Source: Paludibacteraceae bacterium (GTDB lineage: Bacteria; Bacteroidota; Bacteroidia; Bacteroidales; Paludibacteraceae). From it: a DNA stretch of 64,000 nt. The translations under genes were made by a program, and so were the position numbers. Of this stretch, positions 9,408 to 17,197 are shown piece after piece (the stretch's first letter is position 1; every line of letters starts with the position of its first letter). The notes under the pieces are model-generated. The model did not search any database, was not told the DNA's origin, and saw only the letters and a program-made list of their open reading frames with translations. The DNA lies in NCBI GenBank assembly GCA_024401455.1, contig JAKSLA010000006.1, positions 1-64,000 on the forward strand, read 5' to 3'.

Positions 9408-9528
9408 TTTGTCAATTCAAAAAAAAGACGCACTTTTGTAACGCAAACAAAACAGGTAGATTTTTTCATAGTTAAGGTTTAGATTAAACTGGATAAAGGG
9501 ACACTGGGAAGTGTCCCTTTATTTTTTT
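9408..9528 (+). ncRNA. Putative small RNA, copy 1 of 4, with promoter and terminator
   Basis: Promoter: TTTG at 9408-9411, 19-bp spacer, CACTTTTG at 9431-9438. The transcript should start near 9445 and contain the conserved leader with GGTAGATTTTTTCATAG and GTTAAGGTTTAGATT (9456-9485). It ends with a perfect 10-bp hairpin at 9495-9520 with loop TGGGAA, then a T run 9522-9528. No open reading frame and no downstream same-strand gene exist, so this is a stand-alone unit of about 85 nt rather than a leader. The stem sequence differs from the other copies while pairing is kept. I cannot name an RNA family. Confidence 0.7.
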
Positions 9529-9565
9529 GAATGTGCGTGAATCCCGACTAACCTAATATTTCATG

Positions 9566-9597
9566 AAAAAAGGCAGCGACACAACGTCCCTGCCTTT
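9566..9597 (-). terminator. Terminator of the MetE-like gene
   Basis: AAAGGCAG.. pairs with ..CTGCCTTT (stem arms near 9569-9576 and 9590-9597, with an inner GAC/GTC pairing). On the minus strand it is followed by a T run, 28 nt after the stop at 9625. It faces small RNA copy 1. Confidence 0.6.
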
Positions 9598-9624
9598 ATT
9601 CATGACTTACATGTCTTCACTTGT

Positions 9625-10752
9625 TTATTGGTTGCCCCAAACCTCTTCTGCTATTTCCCTCACCAATTTCAGTTTTGCCCATTGTTCTTCTTCCGTTAAC
9701 TTGTTACCTATTTCGCAAGAGGCGAAACCGCACTGTGGACTAAGGTAGAGACGGTTAAGTGGTATATACTTTGCAGCCTCGTGGATGCGAGCTATAACCT
9801 CTGATTTCTCTTCAAGTTTTGGCGTCTTGGTTGTGATAAGGCCTATGACCACCTTCTTGTCGGCAGAGACCTTTTCTAACGGTGCAAAACCACCCGAACG
9901 AGCATCGTCATATTCCAAGAAGAGCGCATCCACATTCTCTCTTGCAAACACATAGTCAGCAACCGAGTCGTAAGGGCCGCTTGTGAAAAACGTAGAATGG
10001 TAATTGCCACGGCAAATGTGAGAAGTGACGGTAAGGTCAGACGGCTTGCCTTCGAGCGCCAAGTTGTTTACTTTTAGCAGTTGTGACTTTACGATATCGA
10101 GGTCTATGCCCAGAGCCTGGTATCTCTGTTTTGCTGCATCGCCGACGATAGCGCCCCACGTACAATCGTCGAGCTGAAGGTTACGGCAACCAGCTTCATA
10201 AAATTGCCTTATAACCTCTTGGTAGGCCGTTGCTATAGCTTGAATAAGCTCGTCGTTGGTAGGGTAAATCTTTCTGGTGGATGCAAAGTTTGCAGGAACA
10301 ATGAATTGCTGGAACATTTGTGCAGGCGCCGGTATGGTGTATTTTGCAACCGTATTGTCGTCCTCGAACTGCTTCAAGAATTTGAAGTATTCAACAAAAG
10401 GATGTTTCACTGCTTTTATTGGTCCAACGAGATATGTATCTTCCAATGAAGCCAATTCACCATTGAACTGCACACCTCCACCCGTTTGCTTGTGGCCAAC
10501 ACCTTCAAATCCCCACATAAAGTCGAGATGCCAATAGGTTCTTCTGAACTCGCCATCTGTTATAATGTGGAAACCTAATGCTTTCTGTTTGTTGACGACG
10601 TTCACAATAGCATCGTTCACTATCTTATCATATTGTTCCTGATTTATTTTTCCCTCGTTAAAAGCCAATTTGGCATCTTTTAGCGCTTGTGGTCTGAGGA
10701 AACTACCCACGAAATCGTATCTCGCCGGTGATGTTATTTTCGTATTCGACAT
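9625..10752 (-). CDS. MetE C-terminal-like cobalamin-independent methyltransferase (YxjG/YxjH family)
   Basis: The 375-residue protein matches the single-barrel family related to the catalytic half of methionine synthase MetE. Visible motifs are RYDFVGSFLRP at about 12-22, TDGEFRRTYWHLDFMWG near 66, LQLDDCTWG near 193, SHICRGN near 245 and LSPQCGFAS near 337. The His/Cys of SHICRGN and the Cys of PQCGF are the likely zinc ligands. Known family roles involve transfer of a methyl group to a thiol such as homocysteine; the exact methyl donor here is not shown. It lacks the MetE N-terminal half, which is normal for this family. It is divergent from an Lrp-type regulator with a shared 325-bp control region, suggesting control by that regulator. 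Confidence 0.85.
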   Translation of the reverse strand: MSNTKITSPARYDFVGSFLRPQALKDAKLAFNEGKINQEQYDKIVNDAIVNVVNKQKALGFHIITDGEFRRTYWHLDFMWGFEGVGHKQTGGGVQFNGELASLEDTYLVGPIKAVKHPFVEYFKFLKQFEDDNTVAKYTIPAPAQMFQQFIVPANFASTRKIYPTNDELIQAIATAYQEVIRQFYEAGCRNLQLDDCTWGAIVGDAAKQRYQALGIDLDIVKSQLLKVNNLALEGKPSDLTVTSHICRGNYHSTFFTSGPYDSVADYVFARENVDALFLEYDDARSGGFAPLEKVSADKKVVIGLITTKTPKLEEKSEVIARIHEAAKYIPLNRLYLSPQCGFASCEIGNKLTEEEQWAKLKLVREIAEEVWGNQ

Positions 10753-10946
10753 TGTTGTAATTCTGTTTAATAGTTAATGAAAATTCTTGGGCCCTTTAGA
10801 TGCCATTTAAGAGGTTGCTTAAAATTTTCACGAAAGAATTCTTATTGGGCACCTTTATTCTACCATCAAACTATCCTAAAAAACGCTCATAAAATTCTCC
10901 TACAAATAATTAAGCAGCTCCTAACAGCCTCTTGTTTTTTCGAGTG

Positions 10947-11023
10947 CAAAACTAACACATTTCACACTAATGGAAAATACATCTACAAAAACGAGAAAAT
11001 TATACCATTTTCCATTAACTTTA
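10947..11023. promoter_or_regulatory. Divergent control region with inverted-repeat operator
   Basis: AATGGAAAAT at 10969-10978 and its exact reverse complement ATTTTCCATT at 11007-11016 form a 10-bp inverted repeat with centres 38 bp apart. The left arm lies near the -33 position of a minus-strand -7 box (TAGTTTTG, 10954-10947) for the MetE-like gene. The right arm abuts a plus-strand TAACTTTA (11016-11023) for the Lrp gene. This layout suits binding of the Lrp octamer to two sites, controlling both genes. The remainder of 10753-11077 is AT-rich with no gene. Confidence 0.5.
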
Positions 11024-11077
11024 CACCGAATAAAAGAAAATTAGTCCAACGACAAACGATTTTACAGAAAAACGCAC

Positions 11078-11548
11078 ATGGCTGAAATAGACAACACAGA
11101 CAAACGCATTTTAATGGCATTGCAACAGAACGCCAAACTTACGACCAAAGAATTGGCTAACAAGGTCAACTTATCGGTTACTCCCGTGTTTGAACGCCAG
11201 AAAAGACTCGAAAAAGATGGATTCATTAAAAAGTATGTAGCCGTTCTCGACCCTGATAAAATCGGGTTGAACATGATTGTTTTCTGCAATGTAAAGCTAA
11301 AGCAACACTCGAAACAAAACGGTAAGGCCTTTGTTGATGCCATTAATAAGATGGACGAAGTAACCGAGTGCTACAACACTTCGGGCGACTATGACTTTAT
11401 GATAAAAATATACGTTAAGGATATGAAGGATTACCAAAACTTCGTATTAAACAAGCTTGGAGAAATTGATGCCATTGGCAGTTTGCACAGCACTTTCATT
11501 ATCGGAGAAATAAAGAACAGCCAAAGCCTACCTCTAATAAATATTTAG
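11078..11548 (+). CDS. Lrp/AsnC family transcriptional regulator
   Basis: The 156-residue product has the Lrp layout: an N-terminal winged HTH (DNTDKRILMALQQNAKLTTK.. with ELANKVNLSVTPVFERQKRLE as recognition region, residues 4-50), then the RAM effector domain (VIGLNMIVFCNVKL.. to GSLHSTFIIGEIK) with the GDYDF turn near residue 107 that is typical of amino-acid binding in this family. Such proteins assemble as dimers to octamers and respond to amino acids. It is transcribed away from the MetE-like methyltransferase, so methionine or a related amino acid is a reasonable ligand; this is inference. A 10-bp inverted repeat in the shared upstream region overlaps its probable promoter, suggesting autoregulation. 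Confidence 0.92.
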   Translation: MAEIDNTDKRILMALQQNAKLTTKELANKVNLSVTPVFERQKRLEKDGFIKKYVAVLDPDKIGLNMIVFCNVKLKQHSKQNGKAFVDAINKMDEVTECYNTSGDYDFMIKIYVKDMKDYQNFVLNKLGEIDAIGSLHSTFIIGEIKNSQSLPLINI

Positions 11549-11670
11549 GCTTGCCTATATATCTTCACCATTAAAGAGTATTACGATTCTATATTGATCG
11601 TCTTATATTTGAGGTCGAATAGTATATAATCGCCTAAATATTTTATTTTCCATAGAAATCCAGCAAAAAG

Positions 11671-11790
11671 TTTGCACAAACAAAAAAAATGTTGCAACTT
11701 TGCAATGCAAACAAAATAGGTAGATTTTTCATAGTTAAGGTTTTAATTAACACGGTCCAAGGCTGTTGGGAAACAGCCTTGGATTTTTTT
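11671..11790 (+). ncRNA. Putative small RNA, copy 2 of 4, with promoter and terminator
   Basis: Promoter: TTTG 11671-11674, 20-bp spacer, CAACTTTG 11695-11702. The leader has AAAATAGGTAGATTTTTC and ATAGTTAAGGTTTTAATTAA. The terminator hairpin is at 11757-11782: CCAAGGCTGT, loop TGGGAA, ACAGCCTTGG, followed by a T run to 11790. All ten stem pairs are kept although most bases differ from copies 1, 3 and 4, which supports a structured RNA with a fixed loop. Confidence 0.7.
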
Positions 11791-11946
11791 ATGCATTCCT
11801 CCCCCCATAACCGAACAAGGCCCAAGAGTAGAAATCACGTTGCAAGTTCCGCTCCGAATATTGCATATTCTCACATCACGTTTTTTTCAAAAAAAGACGA
11901 TAAAATGCCCAATTAAGCAATTTTTCGCGATTTTGTCGCTAAAATA

Positions 11947-12064
11947 TTTGGTTATGTCGCAAAAACATCGCAACTTTGTAACGCAAACAAAATAGGTAGA
12001 TTTTTTCATAGTTAAGGTTTAGATTTAGTAAAGGGGGACTGGGAAGTTCCCCTTTATTATTTTT
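11947..12064 (+). ncRNA. Putative small RNA, copy 3 of 4, with promoter and terminator
   Basis: Promoter: TTTG 11947-11950, 20-bp spacer, CAACTTTG 11971-11978. The conserved leader occupies about 11983-12028. The hairpin is at 12030-12055 (AAAGGGGGAC, TGGGAA, GTTCCCCTTT, one G-T pair), followed by ATTATTTTT. From about 11931 to 12064 it is nearly identical to copy 4, exactly 300 bp further on, so these two are a recent duplication. Confidence 0.7.
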
Positions 12065-12246
12065 CTGCGCGTCCACCCCCCCCAAAAAAAAAGAAGGCAC
12101 AAACCAGGATAGGAACGATCGCAAATCATAGGAGCCTCATCCCAAAAACAAGGATATATAGAGAAAGAAAGGAGATTGAAAAACATCCCTACAGATTGCA
12201 CACAACAAAAAAAAACACACATTTTCATAATTTCGTCGCAAAAACA

Positions 12247-12363
12247 TTTGGTTATGTCGCAAAAACATCGCATCTTTGTAGCGCAAACAAAATAGGTAGA
12301 TTTTTTCATAGTTAAGGTTTAGATTTAGTAAAGGGGGACTGGGAAGTTCCCCTTTATTATTTT
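12247..12363 (+). ncRNA. Putative small RNA, copy 4 of 4, with promoter and terminator
   Basis: Promoter: TTTG 12247-12250, 20-bp spacer, CATCTTTG 12271-12278. Leader and hairpin (12330-12355) are the same as in copy 3. The upstream sequence carries a doubled GTCGCAAAAACAT motif. The stretch 11549-12488 has no protein gene that I can support; it holds copies 2-4 and the paaK terminator. Confidence 0.7.
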
Positions 12364-12412
12364 GCCACACGCCAAAACAATCTTCTATAACAAATCTCAC
12401 ACAACTTACAGA

Positions 12413-12458
12413 CAAAAAAAACGTTCTGTCCAGCAATCCAAGATTGCCAAACAGAACG
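12413..12458 (-). terminator. Terminator of paaK
   Basis: CGTTCTGT (12422-12429) pairs with ACAGAACG (12451-12458), with an inner GCAAT/ATTGC stem. On the minus strand a run of T follows. It lies 30 nt past the paaK stop. Confidence 0.75.
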
Positions 12459-12488
12459 AATATAATAATGAATGAGCAAATTTACACG

Positions 12489-13796
12489 TTAGTTAGCGAA
12501 AACGCGCTTGTCCAATACTCTTTTTGCCTTACCCTCGCTACGTTGAATACCTTGCGGCTCTACCAAAACGACTACTGGCTGGATACCCACTACACTTGTA
12601 ATGCGTTGGGCCACACTCTTCGCCAAACTTGACATCTTAGCCTCGTCGCTCGGCACATAAAACTCAGGTTTCACCTCTACCTTCACTTCAAACGTATCCG
12701 TATTGTTCACACGGTCAACCGTAATAAAGAAGTGAGATTCAAGTTCCGGTATCTCACAAATGACAGATTCAATCTGCGTAGGGAAAACATTCACGCCGCG
12801 GATAATCAACATATCGTCGCAACGGCCCATAATCTTATCCATACGGACCAACGTACGGCCACAAGCACATTTTTCACGGTGCAAGCAAGTCAAGTCACGC
12901 GTGCGGAAACGAATCAACGGCATACCCTCCTTCGTCAGGGTCGTGAATACCAACTCACCCTTTTCACCGTCAGGCAACGGTTCGCCAGTCTCCGGATCGA
13001 TGATTTCAGGATAGAAGAAGTCCTCGTTCAAGTGAGTACCACATTGATGTTCACATTCAAAGCCGACACCCGGACCGATAATCTCAGTCAATCCATAAAT
13101 ATCGTATGCCTTGATGCCCATCTTTTGCTCAATCTCCTTACGCATGGACTCCGTCCAAGGCTCTGCCCCGAAGATACCGACACGCAATTTGAACTCATCC
13201 CTCTTATAAGGAGAAGCCTGCATAGCCTCGGCCAAATACAACGCGTAAGATGGTGTACAAGCCAACGCCGTCGCACCCAAATCGTGCATCATCATGATTT
13301 GCTTCTGAGTGTTACCACTTGACATTGGAATGACAGTAGCACCTATGTTCTCGCCCGCGCCATGAGCACCCAAACCGCCTGTAAACAATCCGTATCCGTA
13401 AGAGACTTGAACCATATCGTTCTTATCCAAGCCGAAAGCCGAGAAGCAACGGGCGCCAGACTCTGCCCACGAAGCCAAGTCGTTCTTTGTCAATCCCACT
13501 ACGATAGGCTTGCCCGTCGTACCAGAAGAAGCGTGGACGCGAACGATCTCAGACAATGGAGCCGACAACAATCCCCACGGATAGTAATCTCTCAAATCCT
13601 TCTTTGAAGAGAAAGGCAACTTGACGATGTCTTGAATACTATTGATGTCCGCAGGAGAGACACCAGCCTCTTGCATACGTTTGCGATAAGGCTCGCAGTT
13701 ATTGTAAACTCGCTCAACTACATTCTTAAGACGCTCACCTTGGAGTTTTTGCATCTCCTCGCGGCTCATGCACTCCACTTCTTTGTTCCAAATCAT
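12489..13796 (-). CDS. paaK: Phenylacetate-CoA ligase
   Basis: The 435-residue protein activates phenylacetate (or a related aryl acid) with ATP and CoA. It belongs to the adenylate-forming family: the P-loop-like VHASSGTTGKPIVVGLT is at about residues 87-103, the YGLTEIIGPGV motif near 233 and the hinge region FRTRDLTCLHREKCACGRT near 297, then the PaaK C-terminal domain with MLIIRGVNVFPTQIES near 330. The CxC pair in EKCACGR is common in bacterial PaaK. It is divergent from a 2-oxoacid:ferredoxin oxidoreductase operon. In anaerobes this pairing is used for arylpyruvate oxidation or, reversed, for making aromatic amino acids from aryl acids; the direction here is inference. Confidence 0.93.
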   Translation of the reverse strand: MIWNKEVECMSREEMQKLQGERLKNVVERVYNNCEPYRKRMQEAGVSPADINSIQDIVKLPFSSKKDLRDYYPWGLLSAPLSEIVRVHASSGTTGKPIVVGLTKNDLASWAESGARCFSAFGLDKNDMVQVSYGYGLFTGGLGAHGAGENIGATVIPMSSGNTQKQIMMMHDLGATALACTPSYALYLAEAMQASPYKRDEFKLRVGIFGAEPWTESMRKEIEQKMGIKAYDIYGLTEIIGPGVGFECEHQCGTHLNEDFFYPEIIDPETGEPLPDGEKGELVFTTLTKEGMPLIRFRTRDLTCLHREKCACGRTLVRMDKIMGRCDDMLIIRGVNVFPTQIESVICEIPELESHFFITVDRVNNTDTFEVKVEVKPEFYVPSDEAKMSSLAKSVAQRITSVVGIQPVVVLVEPQGIQRSEGKAKRVLDKRVFAN

Positions 13797-13873
13797 CCTT
13801 AATTGTGTTTTTAATTATCGTATTGTGTTTTTCTATGGAAAGAAGCCCATAAAACCATCCATCTAAACATAAG

Positions 13874-13904
13874 GTTTAAGAGCCCATTCTATAAATCCTT
13901 CAAT
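13874..13904 (-). repeat. Intergenic repeat copy 5, leader of paaK
   Basis: On the minus strand it reads AATTGAAGGATTTATAGAAT then GGGCTCTTAAACC. It is diverged but collinear with the copies upstream of namZ and the gamma subunit gene. It lies 78 nt before the paaK start. Confidence 0.45.
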
Positions 13905-14131
13905 TTTCTGATTTCACATTTTGGGATTCCTTGAGAAATCGTGTTTCTCGCCTTGACGCCTGCCGTCATCTAAAAGATTTCGCAAAAACGGTGACTTGTG
14001 ACTACCTTAGCACTACGTTAAACACCATCTTTCCAAACATCCATCGGCCGAACAAACGCCTCGAAATCCCAGCAAATCAATTTTAAGAAGTCCTTTTTAA
14101 GAAAATAGGGGCTTCCTATTCATACGAAATA

Positions 14132-14162
14132 CAAATATATATTGATTTCTCATAAACGCAAT
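14132..14162 (-). promoter_or_regulatory. Candidate promoter for paaK
   Basis: On the minus strand: ATTG (14162-14159), 19-bp spacer, TATATTTG (14139-14132). The -7 is perfect and the -33 has one mismatch. This implies a leader of about 330 nt for paaK. Apart from a small GAGAAA/TTTCTC hairpin near 13932-13948 and repeat copy 5, I see nothing assignable in 13797-14279. Confidence 0.45.
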
Positions 14163-14235
14163 TAATTGCCAACAAAAAGAATACACAACTCATATTTTTT
14201 CGCATAAAAGATTTTTCTTTCTCTTCCAAAACCTT

Positions 14236-14243
14236 TAATTTTG
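14236..14243 (+). promoter_or_regulatory. -7 element for the oxidoreductase operon
   Basis: TAATTTTG matches TAnnTTTG, with the ferredoxin-subunit ATG 37 nt downstream. The -33 region (T-rich, near 14212-14217) is a poor match. Confidence 0.45.
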
Positions 14244-14279
14244 CAGACAATACATAGAATTTTCAAATAACAAAAGGAA

Positions 14280-14507
14280 ATGGCGAAAATAAAAGGTGCT
14301 ATCGTAGTGAACAAAGAGAGGTGTAAAGGTTGCCGTCTCTGCGTAGTAGCTTGTCCGGCAAAAGTAATTGCCATGTCAAAACAAGTAAACTCAAAAGGAT
14401 ACAATTATGCACAAATGGAGAACGTGGATGCTTGCGTCGGTTGCGCAAGTTGCGGTATCGTTTGTCCAGACGGTTGCATTTCGGTTTACAAGGTTAAGGT
14501 TGACTAA
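14280..14507 (+). CDS. 2-oxoacid:acceptor oxidoreductase, ferredoxin-like delta subunit
   Basis: The 75-residue protein is a 2[4Fe-4S] ferredoxin domain. It has two cysteine motifs, CKGCRLCVVACP (residues 17-28) and CVGCASCGIVCP (52-63), each able to hold one cluster. It passes electrons between the TPP-bearing catalytic subunits and free ferredoxin. It is the first gene of a four-gene operon with alpha (14596), beta (15701) and gamma (16637) subunits. The length is usual for the separate delta subunit of the KorABCD/Vor class. Confidence 0.93.
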   Translation: MAKIKGAIVVNKERCKGCRLCVVACPAKVIAMSKQVNSKGYNYAQMENVDACVGCASCGIVCPDGCISVYKVKVD

Positions 14508-14595
14508 CAACGGATGCTTTTTCATGGGATGCGAACTCCCTCGATGACGGTCTAACTTGCCGTCGCAAAACATTATCAGAAAATTATCATCAGAC

Positions 14596-15675
14596 ATGAG
14601 CGAAGAAATAAAATTAATGAAGGGTAATGAAGCCATTGCACACGCAGCCATCCGTTGCGGATGCGACGGTTACTTTGGCTACCCTATCACTCCACAATCA
14701 GAGGTTTTGGAAACCCTTATGGAGGTTGAACCTTGGAAGACAACAGGAATGAATGTACTCCAAGCAGAAAGTGAGATTGCCGCAATCAACATGGTCTATG
14801 GCGGTGCCGGAACAGGAAAGAAGGTCATGACTTCCTCTTCAAGTCCGGGCGTCAGCCTTAAGCAAGAGGGAATTTCATACCTCGCCGGAGCAGAACTCCC
14901 TGCCCTCATCGTTAACGTAATGCGTGGCGGTCCTGGTTTGGGAACTATCCAACCAAGCCAAGCAGACTACTTTCAAACCGTAAAGGGTGGCGGTCACGGA
15001 GACTACAGACTTATCGCCTTGGCTCCTGCCTCTGTTCAAGAGATGGCTGATTTCGTAGGTCTTGGCTTTGACCTCGCCTTCAAATACAGAAACCCTGCTA
15101 TCATTTTGGCGGACGGTGTTATCGGCCAAATGATGGAGAAGGTCGTTCTTCCTCCTTTCCAACCAAGAAGAACAGACGAGGAAATCGAGCAACAATGTCC
15201 TTGGGCTGCCGTAGGTAAGAAGAAGAACAGAGAGCGCAATGTCATCACTTCTCTCGAATTGGACCCTGCCGTAATGGAAGAGCGTAACAACCTCTTGCAG
15301 GCCAAGTACAAGAAGATCGAGGAGAACGAGGTTCGCTACGAAGAGTTCATGACAGAAGACGCAGAATACTTGTTCGTTGCATTCGGCTCATCCGCACGTA
15401 TTTGTCAAAAGGCTGTTGAGTTGGCACGCGCACAAGGCATCAAGGTCGGACTCCTCCGCCCTATTACTTTGTGGCCTTTCCCAACAAAGGCTATCGCCAA
15501 GTTGGCCGACCAAGTAAAAGCCATGTTGAGCGTCGAGTTGAACGCCGGACAGATGGTGGAAGACATCAGACTTGCTGTCAACGGCAAGGTAAAGGTTGAG
15601 CACTTCGGCCGTTTGGGTGGTATCGTTTACACTCCAGACGAAATTATCGAAGCCATGAAGGCAAAAATCATGTAA
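14596..15675 (+). CDS. vorB: 2-oxoacid:ferredoxin oxidoreductase alpha subunit (VorB-like)
   Basis: This 359-residue subunit matches the protein usually named 3-methyl-2-oxobutanoate dehydrogenase subunit VorB. The pyrimidine-binding fold shows LMKGNEAIAHAAIRCGCDGY at the start, then FGYPITPQSEVLE and MTSSSSPGVSLKQEGISYLAG. The C-terminal transketolase-like domain follows (LFVAFGSSARICQKAVELA). I chose the ATG at 14596 because the conserved start MSEEIKLMKGNEA begins there; an ATG 13 codons upstream adds only unconserved residues. The enzyme decarboxylates a 2-oxoacid to acyl-CoA and reduces ferredoxin, reversibly. Whether the substrate is branched-chain, aromatic or 2-oxoglutarate cannot be read from the sequence. 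Confidence 0.9.
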   Translation: MSEEIKLMKGNEAIAHAAIRCGCDGYFGYPITPQSEVLETLMEVEPWKTTGMNVLQAESEIAAINMVYGGAGTGKKVMTSSSSPGVSLKQEGISYLAGAELPALIVNVMRGGPGLGTIQPSQADYFQTVKGGGHGDYRLIALAPASVQEMADFVGLGFDLAFKYRNPAIILADGVIGQMMEKVVLPPFQPRRTDEEIEQQCPWAAVGKKKNRERNVITSLELDPAVMEERNNLLQAKYKKIEENEVRYEEFMTEDAEYLFVAFGSSARICQKAVELARAQGIKVGLLRPITLWPFPTKAIAKLADQVKAMLSVELNAGQMVEDIRLAVNGKVKVEHFGRLGGIVYTPDEIIEAMKAKIM

Positions 15676-15700
15676 TTCGGAGATTTAAAAACAGAAGAAA

Positions 15701-16480
15701 ATGACAATTGAAGATATAATCAAACCAGAGAATCTGGTATATGCGAAGCCGGAGATCATGAACGACCGTCCGATGCACTACTGCCCTGGCTGTAGCCACG
15801 GTGTAGTCCACAAGCTTATCGCAGAGGTTTTGGAAGAGATGGACGTGGTTGAAGACACTATCGGTATCACTCCTGTTGGATGTGCCGTATTCGCCTACAA
15901 CTACCTTGACATCGACTGGGAAGAGGCTGCTCACGGACGTGCGCCTGCCATGGCTGTTGCCATCAAGCGTTTGCGCCCTAACAAGTTGGTCTTCACATAC
16001 CAAGGTGACGGCGACCTTGCTGCCATCGGTACGGCTGAAACCATCCACTCTTGTAACCGTGGCGACAGCATCACCATCATCTTCATCAACAACGGTATCT
16101 ATGGTATGACCGGCGGACAAATGGCCCCTACCACATTGGAAGGAATGAAAACCGCCACCTGCCCTTACGGTAGAAATACGAAGTTGAACGGTTACCCATT
16201 GAAGATTACAAACCTTTTGAAGGAACTCGACGGAACATGCTACGTCACAAGACAAAGCGTGCATACAGCAGCCGCCGTAAGAAAGGCAAAGAAGGCCATC
16301 CGCAAAGCTTTCGAAAACAACTTGAATCAAAAGGGTGTCTCTGTTGTTGAAATCGTTTCAACTTGTAACTCAGGTTGGAAACTTTCTCCAGAGAAGGCCA
16401 ACCAATGGATGGAGGAAAACATGTTCCCTGCTTACCCATTGGGCGACTTGAAGGACACAACAGGCGACTCAACTAAGTAA
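15701..16480 (+). CDS. 2-oxoacid:ferredoxin oxidoreductase beta subunit (TPP-binding)
   Basis: The 259-residue subunit binds thiamine diphosphate. It has the N-terminal CPGCSHGVVHKLIAE signature (about residues 28-42), the TPP motif GDGDLAAIGTAETIHSCNRG near 105-124 with the following NNGIYGMTGGQMAPTT, and a C-terminal region ending in the cysteine-bearing EIVSTCNSGW. It follows the alpha subunit after 25 nt and is part of the same operon. With the gamma subunit it completes the catalytic core. The length fits the separate beta subunits of KorB and VorA type enzymes. Confidence 0.92.
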   Translation: MTIEDIIKPENLVYAKPEIMNDRPMHYCPGCSHGVVHKLIAEVLEEMDVVEDTIGITPVGCAVFAYNYLDIDWEEAAHGRAPAMAVAIKRLRPNKLVFTYQGDGDLAAIGTAETIHSCNRGDSITIIFINNGIYGMTGGQMAPTTLEGMKTATCPYGRNTKLNGYPLKITNLLKELDGTCYVTRQSVHTAAAVRKAKKAIRKAFENNLNQKGVSVVEIVSTCNSGWKLSPEKANQWMEENMFPAYPLGDLKDTTGDSTK

Positions 16481-16591
16481 ATGAAAGTTTAGGGACTTCT
16501 TGCTTTTGCAGGGATTTTGAAGAATTTGTCAGCAAAAAAAATCAAAAGCACGCAAAAGATTTTCAAGAAATCTCTAAATTTTAAATTAGCA

Positions 16592-16619
16592 AATCGGGGA
16601 ATTTTAGAAGGCCCCTTAA
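16592..16619 (+). repeat. Intergenic repeat copy 6, upstream of the gamma subunit
   Basis: AATCGGGGAATTTTAGAAGG followed by CCCCTTAA, 17 nt before the ATG at 16637. Similarity to the namZ copy extends about 30 bp upstream (TTCAAGAAATCTC.. region). Confidence 0.55.
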
Positions 16620-16636
16620 TCGAAACAAGGAAGAAA

Positions 16637-17176
16637 ATGACAGAAGAAATAATCATAGCAGGATTTGGTGGACAAGGAGTTTTGTCCATGGGTAAGATTC
16701 TCGCCTACTCAGGTCTTATGCAAGACAAGGAGGTATCTTGGATGCCAGCCTACGGTCCTGAGCAAAGAGGTGGTACTGCCAATGTAACAGTCATCCTTAG
16801 CGACGAGCGCATCAGCTCTCCTATCTTGAACTCATACGACACGGCCATCATCCTCAACCAACAGTCTCTTGACAAATTCGAGAAGACGATTAAGCCTGGC
16901 GGCACCTTGATCTATGATCCATACGGAATCACAAAGGAGCCAACAAGAACAGACATCAACATCTATCGCATCAATGCAATGGACACTGCCATCGAGATGA
17001 ACGCAACAAAATCATTCAACATGATCATCTTGGGTGGTCTTTTGAAGATTCGTCCAATCGTTGAAATCGAGAACGTGTTGAAGGGCTTGAAAAAGACGCT
17101 TCCAGAAAGACACCACCACCTCATTCCTATGAACGAGGCAGCCTTGAAGAAGGGCATGGAAATCATCAAGAAATAA
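16637..17176 (+). CDS. 2-oxoacid:ferredoxin oxidoreductase gamma subunit
   Basis: The 179-residue product starts at MTEEIIIAGFGGQGVLSMGK, the conserved beginning of the pyruvate/ketoisovalerate oxidoreductase gamma domain. It then has MPAYGPEQRGGTANVTVILS and ends with a helical tail. The open frame extends 40 codons upstream, but that part covers the intergenic repeat and has no conservation, so the ATG at 16637 is preferred. It is separated from the beta gene by 156 nt, more than the other gaps in the operon. A strong terminator follows 22 nt after the stop. Confidence 0.92.
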   Translation: MTEEIIIAGFGGQGVLSMGKILAYSGLMQDKEVSWMPAYGPEQRGGTANVTVILSDERISSPILNSYDTAIILNQQSLDKFEKTIKPGGTLIYDPYGITKEPTRTDINIYRINAMDTAIEMNATKSFNMIILGGLLKIRPIVEIENVLKGLKKTLPERHHHLIPMNEAALKKGMEIIKK

Positions 17177-17197
17177 GCATTCCATAATAAGTAGGAC

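Noticed and set aside
9408-12363. The repeated units considered as a CRISPR array or insertion sequence
   Set aside because: Units are far apart, lack regular short repeats with unique spacers, have no transposase or terminal inverted repeats, and each contains a promoter and terminator.
14557-14595. Earlier ATG for the oxidoreductase alpha subunit
   Set aside because: The extra 13 residues are not conserved and the conserved family start is at 14596.
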